Shown here piece by piece: positions 15,558-15,963 of a stretch of 15,963 nucleotides of DNA. Under the pieces are notes generated by a model. The model saw only the letters and a program-made list of their open reading frames with translations. It searched no databases and was not told where the DNA came from. Position 1 is the first letter of the stretch, and each line of letters begins with the position of its first letter. Origin of the DNA: Pseudomonadota bacterium (GTDB lineage: Bacteria > Pseudomonadota > Alphaproteobacteria > Rhizobiales > Rhizobiaceae); contig JAEWPB010000115.1 in assembly GCA_023399465.1 (NCBI GenBank), forward strand, positions 1 through 15,963. Direction: 5' to 3'. A program made the translations under genes and the position numbers.

Positions 15558-15963
15558 TCAGGTGGTGCCGGTGACTATCCTTGCCGCCACCAAGTAGCCA
15601 ATCGTAGCGGCGGCAGACGTCAGCGTTGCGCCCCAGAGCATATCGACCAGGCTGACCGTTAACGACCAGTTCTTCAGTGTCGCCAGATTGGTCATGTCAT
15701 AAGTGCCATAGGCGACAAGCCCCAACATGGCGCCCGCCAGCATTGCCGTCGTCCAACTCCCGCTATGGAATGCAGGGACCACCGCGAAGTAGACGATGCC
15801 GGCGATGTAGAAGAGATAGAACAGTCCGGCTGCTGCATAATTCGGTTCCGCCAGCAGAAGATCGCCGATGCGGCTTTTGTAGAAGCCCGGCGCGATCCGC
15901 GACAACCAGACAAAGTCAATTCCGAAGAAGACGGCAGCAGTGGCAATGTAGGAGACGATGTAG
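15558..15963 (-). CDS. DUF2177-family membrane protein, N terminus cut by window edge
   Basis: The frame runs open to the window edge. It reads YIVSYIATAAVFFGIDFVWL before SRIAPGFYKSRIGDLL, then LFYLFYIAGIVYFAVVPAF, LGLVAYGTYDMTNLATLKNW and VSLVDMLWGATLTS. A start within the window (TTG 15905) would remove the first membrane helix with its F-x-x-D-F-x-W motif, so the true start lies just outside and only a few residues are missing. Four hydrophobic segments are expected. The function of DUF2177 proteins is unknown. Their frequent neighbourhood with TspO-like and stress genes suits this leftward block, but that is impression, not a count. Confidence 0.85.
   Translation of the reverse strand, partial: YIVSYIATAAVFFGIDFVWLSRIAPGFYKSRIGDLLLAEPNYAAAGLFYLFYIAGIVYFAVVPAFHSGSWTTAMLAGAMLGLVAYGTYDMTNLATLKNWSLTVSLVDMLWGATLTSAAATIGYLVAARIVTGTT

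Overview
The window looks like an alphaproteobacterial, probably Rhizobiales-type, replicon. It is GC-rich, the proteins read like Rhizobium/Agrobacterium/Ensifer relatives, and it carries a ribose-type sugar ABC operon and a small rhizobial-style periplasmic protein. The genus cannot be fixed from the sequence alone.

Region 1 (about 1-6260) is an intact catabolic locus. A GntR/FadR-type regulator, a CUT2 (ribose-type) ABC importer (ATPase, permease, signal-peptide-bearing binding protein) and a DJ-1/PfpI-family protein are read rightward. An Ldh_2-family NAD(P)-dependent oxidoreductase and an iron-containing alcohol dehydrogenase, cut by the window edge, are read leftward. The divergent intergenic segment holds two perfect palindromes that are probably the regulator's operators. 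Perfect hairpins follow the permease and the binding protein, and a 14-bp-stem hairpin closes the operon. The simplest reading is uptake of a small polyol, sugar or hydroxyacid followed by two oxidoreductase steps; the substrate is not evident.

Region 2 (about 6260-10400) is a graveyard. It holds a short short-chain-dehydrogenase relic, a secreted type B carboxylesterase broken by a one-base frameshift, a serine-resolvase relic with a frameshift and stop, and a full-length IS3-family element (8836-10117, AAC target duplication). The IS keeps its orfA and its T TTT TTA slippery heptamer, but its orfB has three in-frame TAA codons. The IS sits in a leftward reading frame that can be rejoined across it. 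Next to it is a 149-bp internally deleted derivative of a different IS3-family element.

Region 3 (about 10560-15963) is a stress/membrane block. A small exported protein is read rightward. Read leftward are a partial DUF2177 membrane protein, a TspO/MBR protein, an MgtA-type P-type ATPase and a tandem-domain universal stress protein that ends in a rho-independent terminator. A possible FNR/FixK-like box precedes the stress protein, and the ATPase leader has mutually exclusive hairpins. No clearly new defence or RNA-guided system is visible. The best leads are the uncharacterised importer/dehydrogenase/PfpI pathway, the operator architecture, the non-autonomous IS3 derivative and the ATPase leader.
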